Part shown: piece by piece, positions 24,455-33,902 of the stretch
Layout: the number at the start of each line of letters is the position of its first letter
How positions within the stretch are numbered: position 1 is the first letter of the stretch
Origin: Flavipsychrobacter sp.
Lineage (GTDB): Bacteria > Bacteroidota > Bacteroidia > Chitinophagales > Chitinophagaceae
Direction of reading: 5' to 3'
Length of the DNA: 64,000 bases
Assembly: GCA_031292525.1 (NCBI GenBank)
Contig: JARLGY010000023.1
Span: forward strand, 124,001 to 188,000
The notes under the pieces: model-generated
The model's database searches: none
Told to the model about the DNA's origin: nothing
Seen by the model: the letters and a program-made list of their open reading frames with translations, nothing else
Translations under genes and position numbers: made by a program

Positions 24455-27400
24455 ATGAAGAAAACTGTACACACTGCCATTCTACTCATAGCTTTTCTTT
24501 CAATACATTTAAATGCAAACGCAAGTCACTATGCCGGCGCGGAGCTTACCTACAGATGGGTACACGATTCCACTTATCACTTTACATATAAAATATATCG
24601 TGACTGCGCTGGTTTGTCGGGCAGCAATGTAGTACCAAATGGCGTAATGACTTTGTGCTGCCATAACACTTGTGGCACAACAAACGATACCAGTGTAGAT
24701 TTAACAGCAGATAATATACTTCCCGACGGCCGGCCTAACTGCAGCCCTGTAAGTACAGGATGTGGGGGGGTGGCTTCGCAATGCGATAATCCAGGCAGTC
24801 CCAACCATAGTGATCTGGATGGTTACCAGGAATGCTGGTATGAGGGCGATTTCACCATTCCTGCACGATGTGCTCAATGGACGTTCTCCGTATGGGCCAA
24901 TTCTAGAAACACCTCACAAATCACCAACCTGAATACCAGTGGAAATCAAAATATTTATACTGAAGCAACGCTTAATAATGTGGTTGCCCAAGGTAACTCT
25001 TCAGTAGATTTTACAGTTAAACCTGTTCCATTTGTTTGCATTAACAATCAATACGTATATAACAATGGTGCAGTTGATATTGATAATGATTCTTTGGCAT
25101 TCGCATTAGTTCAACCCCGCTCTTCACCAACTGTATGCGGCGCGCCAAGTAATATTCCTTATAAGCCCGCAACTCCGCCTTATAACCTGACTACTAATCC
25201 CCTCGCAGACAACAATACATTTACGCTAAGTCCCACAACAGGACAGCTTCAATTTACACCCAACCAAACAGGCCAATACGTAGTTGCACTACAGGTAACG
25301 GAATACAGGAACCATATTGCCATAGCAACTACCGTTCGCGACATACAGATATATGTATTGGCAAACTGCAGCATACAGCCACCACCTTTCACACCCGATT
25401 CTGTAAATATATCAGGTGGATACCTGAATAATGGAATAATTGAGAATTGTGCAAATGTCCCATTAAACTTCTGCTTTAAGAGCAAATCGGCAAACGCTGC
25501 AGCCGTGCTTGTAGTGTCTGATAATCACTTACAACAAGCTCCGGGTTCTACAATCACCTATTCCGGCCAACAAACCGATTCTGTTACAGGCTGTTTTTCA
25601 TGGACACCATCTAATGCTGATACTGGCCTTAAAATATTAACCATAACTATTAAAGACTCTACCTGTTCAGCTGGTATTGCTATTGCAGAAACCTACTCTA
25701 TACCTATTTATGTCAACCCAAACATTCGGGCAAGTAATGACACAAGCATATGCCTGGGTAGTTCTGTAGCTCTTTTTGCTGTTGGAAGTACAAGTTTCAC
25801 TTGGTCTGTATTACCTGGCGGATCACCTATAAGCTCATTAAGCTGCACAAATTGTGCAAACCCGGTTGCAACGCCATCCGTCACCACTAAATATGTTGTC
25901 ACCTCCAATGTAACAACATCAACATCATGCAACAGTACAGATACCGTTATTGTATCAGTAAATACAGTCCCTTCCAAACCATTACCTACCAGCAACAGCC
26001 CTCTATGCGCCAATACTACTATGGACCTCTATGCAGGTACCACAGCAAATAGTTATATATGGACAGGGCCGGCTGGCTTTAATTCAGTTGTTCAAAACCC
26101 GGTAGTAAATAATATACAGGTACCTAACACCGGCTGGTATCATGTACGGGCTAAAAATGGTAATTGTATCTCAGCTGCAGATAGTGTTTATGTAACCGTT
26201 ACAGTTACACCCAAATTCCCAATCATTACTGGCAATAGCCCAATATGCAGCGGTGGCACTATCAATCTTTTCGCACAGTCTAGTAACAATGTCAATTATA
26301 ACTGGACGGGGCCTAATGGCTTTACTTCGGGCAGCCAGAATGTAATTATACAAAACGCGGGCACCCAGTATTCAGGCACGTATAACGTTACCGCATCTTA
26401 CCCGTCAAACAGCGCCTGTGTTACTGCAGCAGCAAGCTATACGGTTGCCGTAAGTGCAGGCATATTTGCAGATTTCCATTTCTCAAAAGACAGCATATGC
26501 CAGTACGATGCTGTATCTATAAACTATAATTCAGGTGGTTCCGATTCGCTGCTATGGAGTTTTGCAAGCGGCATACCACTCGATACACTGGCCGATAACC
26601 CCATAAGCGTAAAGTTCTTGTTACCCGGCACACAAACTGTAACCCTTACTGCCGCCGATAGTGGCTGTATTGATATAGTAAGTCATACTATACACGTGTA
26701 CGATGCCCCGCCATCTACTTTCTCTGCACCGGCTATTACTTGTTTTGGCGATCCTATAACCGTGGTTTCCAATAACGACTTTAATCACAATGTACAATTC
26801 AACTGGAATTTTGGTGTTGCTACTGTACTCAGCGGCACTGGCGAAGGGCCATATGCATTGCAATATGCACAGCCAGGTACCTACCAGGTTACGCTTATCA
26901 CACAAAACCCCAATTGTACTTCGCCTCTTATTATAGACACACTACTCGTTGATGCCATACCGAGCGCAGCCATTACTACTGCCGACATTAATAATATATG
27001 CAGCGATGACAGTGTACACTTTGATGGCGTTGCTGTTTCGGGCAGCCACTACCAATGGATACAATCGCGCATTTTTGCGAATGATACCCTTTCAAGCACC
27101 TATGCACTAGTGCGCAATGCCGGCTATATATACCTGAATGTGGTAGATACATTTGGTTGCAAAGCATCAGACAGTCTATATTTTACCCCGCACCCTTGCT
27201 GCATAGTATCCTTCCCAACCGCATTTACACCAAACGAAGATGGGAAGAATGACGTGTTCCGCCCCATTACTACAGGTCATCATGACATAGCTTACTTCAG
27301 GGTCTTCAACCGCTGGGGGCAACTAGTTTACTCTTCGCGCGAAGAGCAGAAAGGGTGGGATGGTAAGTATAACGGCATACCCCTGGATGCGGGCGATTAT

Positions 27401-27475
27401 TATTTCACCATGAAGTACAGGTGTGTAGATGGTGAGTATTTTGAAGAAAAAGGCGAAGTGATGCTGATTAGATAA
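24455..27475 (+). CDS. T9SS type B (gliding-motility-associated C-terminal) surface protein, 1006 aa
   Basis: The signal peptide (TAILLIAFLSIHLNANA) is followed by a conserved N-terminal region beginning SHYAGAELTYRWVHDSTYHF and containing paired cysteines (YRDC, LCCHNTCG, CPPP-like loops) typical of large Bacteroidota adhesin-like proteins. The middle holds several Ig/PKD-like units (for example SICLGSSVALFAVG, PLCANTTMDLYAG, SICQYDAVSINYNSG). The C terminus, FPTAFTPNEDGKNDVFRP ... FNRWGQLVYSS ... GWDGKYNG, is a textbook type B T9SS sorting domain. Closely related to the protein at 33903-37343 along its whole length. Expected to be exported and attached outside; adhesion or motility is inferred. 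Confidence 0.9.
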   Translation: MKKTVHTAILLIAFLSIHLNANASHYAGAELTYRWVHDSTYHFTYKIYRDCAGLSGSNVVPNGVMTLCCHNTCGTTNDTSVDLTADNILPDGRPNCSPVSTGCGGVASQCDNPGSPNHSDLDGYQECWYEGDFTIPARCAQWTFSVWANSRNTSQITNLNTSGNQNIYTEATLNNVVAQGNSSVDFTVKPVPFVCINNQYVYNNGAVDIDNDSLAFALVQPRSSPTVCGAPSNIPYKPATPPYNLTTNPLADNNTFTLSPTTGQLQFTPNQTGQYVVALQVTEYRNHIAIATTVRDIQIYVLANCSIQPPPFTPDSVNISGGYLNNGIIENCANVPLNFCFKSKSANAAAVLVVSDNHLQQAPGSTITYSGQQTDSVTGCFSWTPSNADTGLKILTITIKDSTCSAGIAIAETYSIPIYVNPNIRASNDTSICLGSSVALFAVGSTSFTWSVLPGGSPISSLSCTNCANPVATPSVTTKYVVTSNVTTSTSCNSTDTVIVSVNTVPSKPLPTSNSPLCANTTMDLYAGTTANSYIWTGPAGFNSVVQNPVVNNIQVPNTGWYHVRAKNGNCISAADSVYVTVTVTPKFPIITGNSPICSGGTINLFAQSSNNVNYNWTGPNGFTSGSQNVIIQNAGTQYSGTYNVTASYPSNSACVTAAASYTVAVSAGIFADFHFSKDSICQYDAVSINYNSGGSDSLLWSFASGIPLDTLADNPISVKFLLPGTQTVTLTAADSGCIDIVSHTIHVYDAPPSTFSAPAITCFGDPITVVSNNDFNHNVQFNWNFGVATVLSGTGEGPYALQYAQPGTYQVTLITQNPNCTSPLIIDTLLVDAIPSAAITTADINNICSDDSVHFDGVAVSGSHYQWIQSRIFANDTLSSTYALVRNAGYIYLNVVDTFGCKASDSLYFTPHPCCIVSFPTAFTPNEDGKNDVFRPITTGHHDIAYFRVFNRWGQLVYSSREEQKGWDGKYNGIPLDAGDYYFTMKYRCVDGEYFEEKGEVMLIR

Positions 27476-27487
27476 AAGCAAATACAT

Positions 27488-27527
27488 AAACCGATGAATT
27501 TAATCATTCGGGGTTTTTATTTTTTAT
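27488..27527 (+). terminator. Intrinsic terminator after the 1006-aa surface protein
   Basis: aaaccgatga...tcattcggggttt forms a stem with one bulge, followed by a T-rich run. Confidence 0.6.
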
Positions 27528-27636
27528 ATTTACTTTAGTAACCACAGCCCCTAGTGTTGACATCGATTGCACAAATTTTTTCTGTCATATAAATATAACT
27601 CACGGCAATTAACGTTATAATTGTCTTCGTCTGAAA

Positions 27637-27652
27637 AGTGAGTAATCACTCT
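27637..27652. promoter_or_regulatory. Operator-like site upstream of the second type B surface protein
   Basis: agtgagt-aatc-actct, a slightly imperfect inverted repeat of the same type and spacer length as the site at 24396, 23 bp before the ATG at 27676. Confidence 0.55.
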
Positions 27653-27675
27653 TAGCATACAAACAAAGTAATAAT

Positions 27676-29757
27676 ATGAAGCGTTTTCTTTTTTTGATTC
27701 TTATTGCCATCTCACTGGTACCATTTCACGCAAGAGCAACCCACGTTATGGGAGCTGAAATGTCTTATAAGTATTTAAGTCCCAACACATACCAGATAAC
27801 ATTAGTATTATATGGAAACTGTGGTACGGATGCAAATGAGGTAAATACATACCTAGGCAATATAACCAACCTGGACGCGGGGAAACCGCAGATCCATGTA
27901 TTTGACAGTACCATATCGAAATACCCACAAAGCTCTAGTTCTAATATGCGTTATGCTAATTTATTGGCGGGGCCGGATACACCAATAAATATTAGCCCGT
28001 ACTGCCAGTTGTTGGCTGATAGTAATTCATGCGATATGCCAACAGTTTTTAAGTATCCCGGAGTTAAGCGATTTGTATTTACCGGTACTTTGGTGTTGCC
28101 ATATGCTTCCACAGGCTGGGTTATTGAGTATACCTCGTTGAACCCATCCTGCAATAACCCAACCGGCCGCACAAAATGTTCTAATTTCAAGAGCGATGGG
28201 CATGACAATATCAATGCTGTTAACGTAATAAATAACACCAATAACATAGCAAACTCTTCACCAGTTTTCAGCACAAAAACATACAATTCTGTATATTCAT
28301 TAGGTGTGCCTTCAACGTTTGTGGAGAGCGGTGTTGACCCTGATGGGGATTCCTTATACTACTATACTGATCTTATTTACCAGGCAAGCGATGCAAACTG
28401 TTTCAATTTACTAATAGAACCGTTCATGCCCGGATACAGTGTAAATAACCCACTTGCAGCAGCCATTGCTCCTGGGAGTTACAATTTCAACAATACGAAC
28501 GGGAATATGGCATTTACACCGAGTTTGCAAGGACGATATGCTGTAAGTACAACTGTTATGGAATTCAGGCATGGCGTCTATGTGGGCAGTACATTAAGGC
28601 AGCTTACCTTGTTTTTCTTTGCTTTGGGTGGAGGCCCTCTCGTAGCAGGTGTTGATACTGCAAGTATTAAGGGAGCAACGGTTACAGGTACTGACACTTT
28701 ATATACGTGCCCCGGGAGCGTTGTTAGTTTTAATATAGCACCCAAAGACCTAACTTCTGACAGTATTAAAGTTACTTTTGACGATATAATCGGAGGCAGC
28801 TCTGTTTCTGTAAATAACAACAATACACCTAGCCCAACTGTTTCATTCTCGTGGAATACTCAGGGGGTGCCATATGGCGTCTATACAATAACACCACATT
28901 TCACCATAAATAGCTGCCCGCTACCAAGTGTGAGCAGTCATACCTACACCATCATAATCGGTGATGCGGGAGACCTTACTTACAATGTACTTTCTGCAAC
29001 AGACTGCATATACAAAGCAGCTATGCAATACAATGTAAATAATGGTGGCAGACCTTATACGTTAAAATTGCTCAAAGGCACCGACACATTAAAGACTTAT
29101 ACTGAGCCTGCCAACACCCCAGCCGTGCAAGACAGCCTGGCTCCAGGCAATTACTTTGTTATACTGCAAACCACAGGCCTGCCCTGCACCAGCTATATCC
29201 CTATGGATATCTTTGACAGTGGCCCTTTTCCATACAAACCACGCAGGGGTGACTCTTTAGCTGTTTATTGCCGCAATTTTAAAGACAGTACACTTGCAGC
29301 CTACCTGGATAGTGGCGCTAATTACCTTAAATGGTACGATGAAAGCAATAACCCTATCCCCGGCCCGGTTCTGCCATCTACGGCTACTGCGGGTACATTT
29401 GTATATACGGTAAGTCAGGTATACAAAACCTGCGAAAGTGCAAGAGATACATTGACTGTTATTGTTAACCCTGACGTATGCGATTATGATGTGGATATAC
29501 ACAATGTGATCACCCCCAATGGAGATGGCAAGAACGATCTATGGGAAATTGATAACCTGAAATTCTATCCCGATGTAAAGGTGGAATTATTTGATAAACT
29601 GGGTGACAAGGTATATGAACAAAGCCATTACGGCAGCCCATGGTGGGATGGTGGCAAGGTGCCTTCGGGTGTATATTATTACATAGTTGACCTTGGAAAA
29701 CCAAATATAGCAACCGGTCAGCAAAAATACACAGGCACACTACTGATAAAAAGATAA
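27676..29757 (+). CDS. T9SS type B surface protein, 693 aa
   Basis: It has a signal peptide (FLFLILIAISLVPFHARA) and then THVMGAEMSYKYLSPNTYQI, the same N-terminal domain as the proteins at 24455 and 33903 but more diverged. Few repeats follow: one region around SCPLPSVSSHTYT and one Ig-like unit ending VYKTCESARDTLTV. The C-terminal type B sorting domain reads NVITPNGDGKNDLWEI ... ELFDKLGDKVYE ... WWDGG ... YTGTLLIKR. It sits just before the PorP/SprF gene, an arrangement common for T9SS type B proteins and their PorP/SprF-family partners. Confidence 0.9.
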   Translation: MKRFLFLILIAISLVPFHARATHVMGAEMSYKYLSPNTYQITLVLYGNCGTDANEVNTYLGNITNLDAGKPQIHVFDSTISKYPQSSSSNMRYANLLAGPDTPINISPYCQLLADSNSCDMPTVFKYPGVKRFVFTGTLVLPYASTGWVIEYTSLNPSCNNPTGRTKCSNFKSDGHDNINAVNVINNTNNIANSSPVFSTKTYNSVYSLGVPSTFVESGVDPDGDSLYYYTDLIYQASDANCFNLLIEPFMPGYSVNNPLAAAIAPGSYNFNNTNGNMAFTPSLQGRYAVSTTVMEFRHGVYVGSTLRQLTLFFFALGGGPLVAGVDTASIKGATVTGTDTLYTCPGSVVSFNIAPKDLTSDSIKVTFDDIIGGSSVSVNNNNTPSPTVSFSWNTQGVPYGVYTITPHFTINSCPLPSVSSHTYTIIIGDAGDLTYNVLSATDCIYKAAMQYNVNNGGRPYTLKLLKGTDTLKTYTEPANTPAVQDSLAPGNYFVILQTTGLPCTSYIPMDIFDSGPFPYKPRRGDSLAVYCRNFKDSTLAAYLDSGANYLKWYDESNNPIPGPVLPSTATAGTFVYTVSQVYKTCESARDTLTVIVNPDVCDYDVDIHNVITPNGDGKNDLWEIDNLKFYPDVKVELFDKLGDKVYEQSHYGSPWWDGGKVPSGVYYYIVDLGKPNIATGQQKYTGTLLIKR

Positions 29758-29855
29758 GTACCATATCCCAAACTAGTGGTATTGCCTCATAAGTTGAACA
29801 TTTTGATGCCAGCGTTGTTAAGAGCATCCGGCAAATAAAATATAAAAAATAGCAG

Positions 29856-30812
29856 ATGAAACGAATACTTATTGCGATTGGACTATTACTGCCTGCGGCA
29901 GGCTTTAGCCAGAATTACCCTCACTATACCATGTTTATGTATAACAAGCTTATATATAATCCTGCATACGCCGGTAGTCGCGATGTGCTGTCTATAAATG
30001 GCTCGTACCGCAACCAATGGTCGGGTATCGACGGTGCCCCCACCGACATCAGTTTATCTGTAGATGCACCTGTAGGCAGCAAGCTTAAAGATTTTAATCC
30101 TGTAGCTGTAGGTCTGGTCATTAATAAAGAAACGCAAGGCCCGATAGCTACTACAAACATAGCTACTAATTATGCCTACCGAATAAAAATGGAGAAGAGC
30201 ACCCTCTCTTTTGGTTTGCAGGCTGGTGTAGCTGTTTATAATGCACAGTATGGCGGTCTTAACCCACTAGACAAGAACGATCCATTACTGGCTACCGACA
30301 TAAAGAATGCTATACTTCCCAACTTTGGTACCGGTGTTTATTGGTACAACAAACGTTTCTACCTAAGCTTGTCATGCCCCAATATACTGGAAGACTACTT
30401 TGACAAAAACGAGAAAACTTACAGCAACGGACAAAAAGCAAGCGAGGTACGAGGTTATTTCCTGAGTGGCGGCTATACGTTACCTGTAAGCGAGCATTTC
30501 TCATTATTGCCACAGGTCATTATGCGCTATACAGCTGATGGCAAATACTCTGTACCATTCAATACTGATCTTAACCTATCTGCTATCTTCTATCAGCGCC
30601 TGCTCATTGGCGCCACTTACCGTACAGATGGTTCTGTGGAAGGTATAGTACACTTGCAGGTTGCTAAAAGATTAAACATAGGTTACAGTTACGATTATTC
30701 AGTATCCGATCTTTCGCCATATGCAAAAGGTACTAACGAGTTAACTATAGGTTTCGACTTCATCAGGGATATAAGAGACTATACAGACCCACGCTTTGTT
30801 TCCAATTTCTGA
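29856..30812 (+). CDS. PorP/SprF family type IX secretion outer-membrane protein
   Basis: A 318-residue beta-barrel protein. The signal peptide IAIGLLLPAAGFSQ is followed by the family opening NYPHYTMFMYNKLIYNPAYAGSRDVLS and SYRNQWSGIDGAPT. It ends with a strand-rich region closing at RDIRDYTDPRFVSNF. PorP/SprF-family proteins sit in the outer membrane and help export or anchor type B T9SS substrates such as the two proteins upstream. It is followed at once (23 bp) by an OmpA-family protein. Confidence 0.9.
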   Translation: MKRILIAIGLLLPAAGFSQNYPHYTMFMYNKLIYNPAYAGSRDVLSINGSYRNQWSGIDGAPTDISLSVDAPVGSKLKDFNPVAVGLVINKETQGPIATTNIATNYAYRIKMEKSTLSFGLQAGVAVYNAQYGGLNPLDKNDPLLATDIKNAILPNFGTGVYWYNKRFYLSLSCPNILEDYFDKNEKTYSNGQKASEVRGYFLSGGYTLPVSEHFSLLPQVIMRYTADGKYSVPFNTDLNLSAIFYQRLLIGATYRTDGSVEGIVHLQVAKRLNIGYSYDYSVSDLSPYAKGTNELTIGFDFIRDIRDYTDPRFVSNF

Positions 30813-30835
30813 TCTTGAACAACAAACAGTCAAAA

Positions 30836-33109
30836 ATGAAAAAATATTTATACACTATGCTTGCAGCAGCTCTGATACAAATGCCTTTCCAGGCGGCTGC
30901 CAAAAGTGTTGAAAAAGATAATGCCAAAGGTGAATATTTCTTCTCCCATCATGGCTATAATAAAGCGCTTGCCTTTTATACTGATCTGCTGGATAAATCG
31001 CCACGCCAAAAAAACCCACTGCTTTGCGCACGCATAGCCGATTGTTACCGTCTTATCGGGCAACCCGACAGATCTGCTGCTTTCTATTCCAGGGCATTGA
31101 ACGATGCAAACCCGGCTACCGGCAAACGCCCGGCTAAAGCAGGCATCAATAAGAACACAGCAAACGCCCAGTTGCCAAATGATGTGACCTTGCACTATGG
31201 AGAAGTATTAATGACACTGCAATGCTACGAAGACGCTGCTATGTGGCTTCGTGAATACCTGGTCACTACTCCAAATGATCGCCGTGCTGCCAACCTTGTA
31301 AAAGGTTGCGAACATGCTGTAGCGCTACACAGTGGCATGCCAGAAGGCGTAGAAACATTCCTTTCGCTCAATACCGATCTGTCTGAATATGGCCCGGTCA
31401 TAAACGACCAGCGCCTTGTCTATACATCAGACACTACACCGGTAACCTACAAAAAAAAGGATAAATTCACCGGTGAATACTTTTTCAAACTGTACCAGGT
31501 AACTGCTACCGAAGAAGGCCATTGCAGCAACGATTTTCAAGCGGTTGAAACAAAGGGGTTAGGTAAATTTCACGATGCTAATTGTGCCTTTACTAAAGAC
31601 GGGCAAACCATGTATTTTACCCGCAACAATGTAGAGAACGACATATTCGGTCAGAGCAGTGTACCCGATGACAGGAATAAGGTGCATTTGCAAATAATGA
31701 TTGCAAGCGACTACAATAAAGCAGCCAATAAATTTGAAACAGTTACACCGTTTCCCTACAATAATAAAGACTACTCCACTGCACATCCGGCCATTAATCC
31801 AAATGGCGATATGCTGATATTTACATCAGACATGCCGGGTGGAGAAGGTGGAACTGATCTCTACATGTGCAGGAAGGATAATGATGGCAAATGGACTGAG
31901 CCTAAGAACTTAGGAAAAACCATAAACACTGAAGGTGCAGAGTTGCTACCCGTTTTCCTGGATAATACCACCATTAGCTTTACATCTAACGGCCATCCCG
32001 GTCTTGGGGGTGAAGATATTTACTACGCTACATGGAATAATGCTACCCAAGGCTGGGGCAATGTGGTAAATGCCGGTGTTCCTGTCAACTCTTCTTACGA
32101 TGACATGTCGCTGACCATGTATGCTGACGGACAGAACGGCTACTTTGCCAGCAACAGACCTGCAGAAAAAGGAAGTGAGAACATTTTCCATTATTACCGC
32201 CAAAAATTAGTGCTGAAGCTAAACCTGGTCAATTCATCTGCGGGTAATACTATTGATGATGCTACGGTAACCTTGCAAGGCACAAAAGACACACATAACC
32301 TTATTACCGATGCCCAGGGTAGCGCTACAACACCACTAGTCCCTCTATCATCGTACAAGGTTACGATAAATAAAAAAGGCTATAAAGAGCTTAATACAGT
32401 TTTCTCTACCAGCAATATAAAACGTCTGCGCGATGTTGATACGTTTTATAAAACCATACAGCTGGAACCGGAGCAAGACATCACCTTCACGGCAAAAATA
32501 CTGGATGAAGAAACTCGCAAGCCTATTGACAACCCACTCATGGTAATATCAAAAGAAGGCAGCAATCATACAGATACCATCAATATGGCCACAGGTACCC
32601 CCTTTAATCATATGCTGGAGCCTAATGCTGTTTATCACATCAATGCGGTGAAAGACAATTATTATAGCGATGAAAAAGTAGTAAGCACTATGGGTTTGAC
32701 TGGCACTATCAGGCTTTCTGATACCATGTTGATGTGCAGATTGGGTGTTGGTGTTATATGCCAGATAGAAAGTATATACTACGATTTTAACAAGGCTACC
32801 ATCCGTACCGATGCCTTACCATCGCTGGATAAGTTACTGAAGTTCATGCACTTTTTCCCACACATGCGCATACAGCTCAATTCCCATACCGATTGCCGTG
32901 GCTCTGACGCTTACAATATGCGCCTAAGCAAGGCAAGGGCACAGTCTGTAGTAAATTACCTCATCAGCAAAGGCATAAAGGCCAACCGCCTGCAGGGTAA
33001 AGGTTTTGGTGAATCTAAACCAATATACAAATGTGATAATTGCGAAACCTGCGACGAATCTTATCGTCAGCAAAATCGCCGTACAGAATTCCAGGTATTA
33101 TCTATGTAA
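30836..33109 (+). CDS. OmpA-family protein with TPR, PD40-like and carboxypeptidase-regulatory regions (PorE-like architecture)
   Basis: A 757-residue exported protein. The signal peptide ends QAAAKSVEK; a TPR-like part (~20-165) has two visible repeats (AFYTDLLDKSPRQKNPLLC, CYEDAAMWLREYLVTTP). A PD40/WD40-like beta-propeller follows (~190-455; HPAINPNGDMLIFTSDMPGG, ISFTSNGHPGLGG, GYFASNRP). Then comes a CarboxypepD_reg-like domain (~460-540) and the OmpA peptidoglycan-binding domain (~640-750; YYDFNKATIRTDALPSLDKL, SHTDCRGSDAYNMRLS). The architecture matches PorE-type T9SS-associated proteins that anchor the PorP/SprF proteins to peptidoglycan. The ATG at 30836 is used instead of an in-frame TTG at 30815. 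Confidence 0.88.
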   Translation: MKKYLYTMLAAALIQMPFQAAAKSVEKDNAKGEYFFSHHGYNKALAFYTDLLDKSPRQKNPLLCARIADCYRLIGQPDRSAAFYSRALNDANPATGKRPAKAGINKNTANAQLPNDVTLHYGEVLMTLQCYEDAAMWLREYLVTTPNDRRAANLVKGCEHAVALHSGMPEGVETFLSLNTDLSEYGPVINDQRLVYTSDTTPVTYKKKDKFTGEYFFKLYQVTATEEGHCSNDFQAVETKGLGKFHDANCAFTKDGQTMYFTRNNVENDIFGQSSVPDDRNKVHLQIMIASDYNKAANKFETVTPFPYNNKDYSTAHPAINPNGDMLIFTSDMPGGEGGTDLYMCRKDNDGKWTEPKNLGKTINTEGAELLPVFLDNTTISFTSNGHPGLGGEDIYYATWNNATQGWGNVVNAGVPVNSSYDDMSLTMYADGQNGYFASNRPAEKGSENIFHYYRQKLVLKLNLVNSSAGNTIDDATVTLQGTKDTHNLITDAQGSATTPLVPLSSYKVTINKKGYKELNTVFSTSNIKRLRDVDTFYKTIQLEPEQDITFTAKILDEETRKPIDNPLMVISKEGSNHTDTINMATGTPFNHMLEPNAVYHINAVKDNYYSDEKVVSTMGLTGTIRLSDTMLMCRLGVGVICQIESIYYDFNKATIRTDALPSLDKLLKFMHFFPHMRIQLNSHTDCRGSDAYNMRLSKARAQSVVNYLISKGIKANRLQGKGFGESKPIYKCDNCETCDESYRQQNRRTEFQVLSM

Positions 33110-33140
33110 AAGTTCATACACAACCTATAATCAAGAAAAG

Positions 33141-33166
33141 GGAACCAGGAATGGTTCCTTTTTTTT
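33141..33166 (+). terminator. Intrinsic terminator after the OmpA-family gene
   Basis: ggaacca, short loop, tggttcc, then eight T. Confidence 0.75.
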
Positions 33167-33239
33167 ATGCGCAACTGCATCAGGGCAAACATTGGCATTA
33201 TTGTTTTATATACATAAAGCAAACAAAAAACAAAAAATT

Positions 33240-33833
33240 ATGACATCATTACAAAAATCAGGCATATTACTACTCTGCATAGCAATAGCATCATGTACAA
33301 ACAACACAACGAGCACCACAGCCAACACAGACAGCACTGCTGCAATGGGCAATTCAACTGTTACCACCACCACTACTACCACAACACGCCACACTTATTC
33401 AGGCACTTTCCAGCCACAGCCCAATATGAAGTACCTGGACCTGAAGACCAAAAGGCAGGTAAGTGTGCGTATAGATACCACTACGGGTATCCTTGTTAAC
33501 AGCGAAACAAGCGAACCACTGGATCTTTTCGTATCAGGAACAGATACCATTTATGGCCAAACAGGTACTCCTGCAAATAACTATATCATCCGCGACGAAA
33601 GCGGCAATTACAGCATAGATCAAAATAGAATGACTAGCGGAACTGATATGAGTAACACAACAACAGCTGACAACGCAGCGTCAACCACTACAAGCAACCC
33701 CGCTGCTACTGACGAAACTACTACCGGAAAAGAGAAGTTCAAACAAAAGGCCAACGGTAACACAAAACTGAAAACACCCGAAGAAAAAATAAAGGATAAG
33801 AACGGTGTAGAAAAAGTAAAAGAACGCTACTAA
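33240..33833 (+). CDS. Thr/Ser-rich lipoprotein
   Basis: A 197-residue lipoprotein: MTSLQKSGILLLCIAIASC gives a signal and lipobox Cys, followed by a Thr/Asn/Ser-rich linker and a folded core (YLDLKTKRQVSVRIDTTTG ... GTDTIYG ... YIIRDESGNYSIDQ). A second Thr-rich linker and a Lys-rich tail (KEKFKQKANGNTKLKTPEEK) complete it. The core resembles small Bacteroidota proteins that tile YLDL and NYIIRDE strands, but no named family is recognised. The ATG at 33240 is chosen; an upstream extension in the same frame would run through the OmpA gene's end and a terminator, so it is not real. Confidence 0.75.
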   Translation: MTSLQKSGILLLCIAIASCTNNTTSTTANTDSTAAMGNSTVTTTTTTTTRHTYSGTFQPQPNMKYLDLKTKRQVSVRIDTTTGILVNSETSEPLDLFVSGTDTIYGQTGTPANNYIIRDESGNYSIDQNRMTSGTDMSNTTTADNAASTTTSNPAATDETTTGKEKFKQKANGNTKLKTPEEKIKDKNGVEKVKERY

Positions 33834-33844
33834 TTACCCCAAAT

Positions 33845-33883
33845 AAAAAGAGTGGGTCATCTCAAAAGATGCCCACTCTTTTT
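33845..33883. terminator. Bidirectional intrinsic terminator between convergent genes
   Basis: aaaaagagtggg and cccactcttttt form a 12-bp stem extended by catct/agatg, with poly-A left and poly-T right. Confidence 0.85.
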
Positions 33884-33902
33884 ATATATAAGTAACACCA
33901 TT

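Noticed and set aside
33006-33239. Upstream extension of the lipoprotein frame
   Set aside because: It would overlap the end of the OmpA-family gene and an intrinsic terminator, and the internal ATG opens a clean lipoprotein signal.
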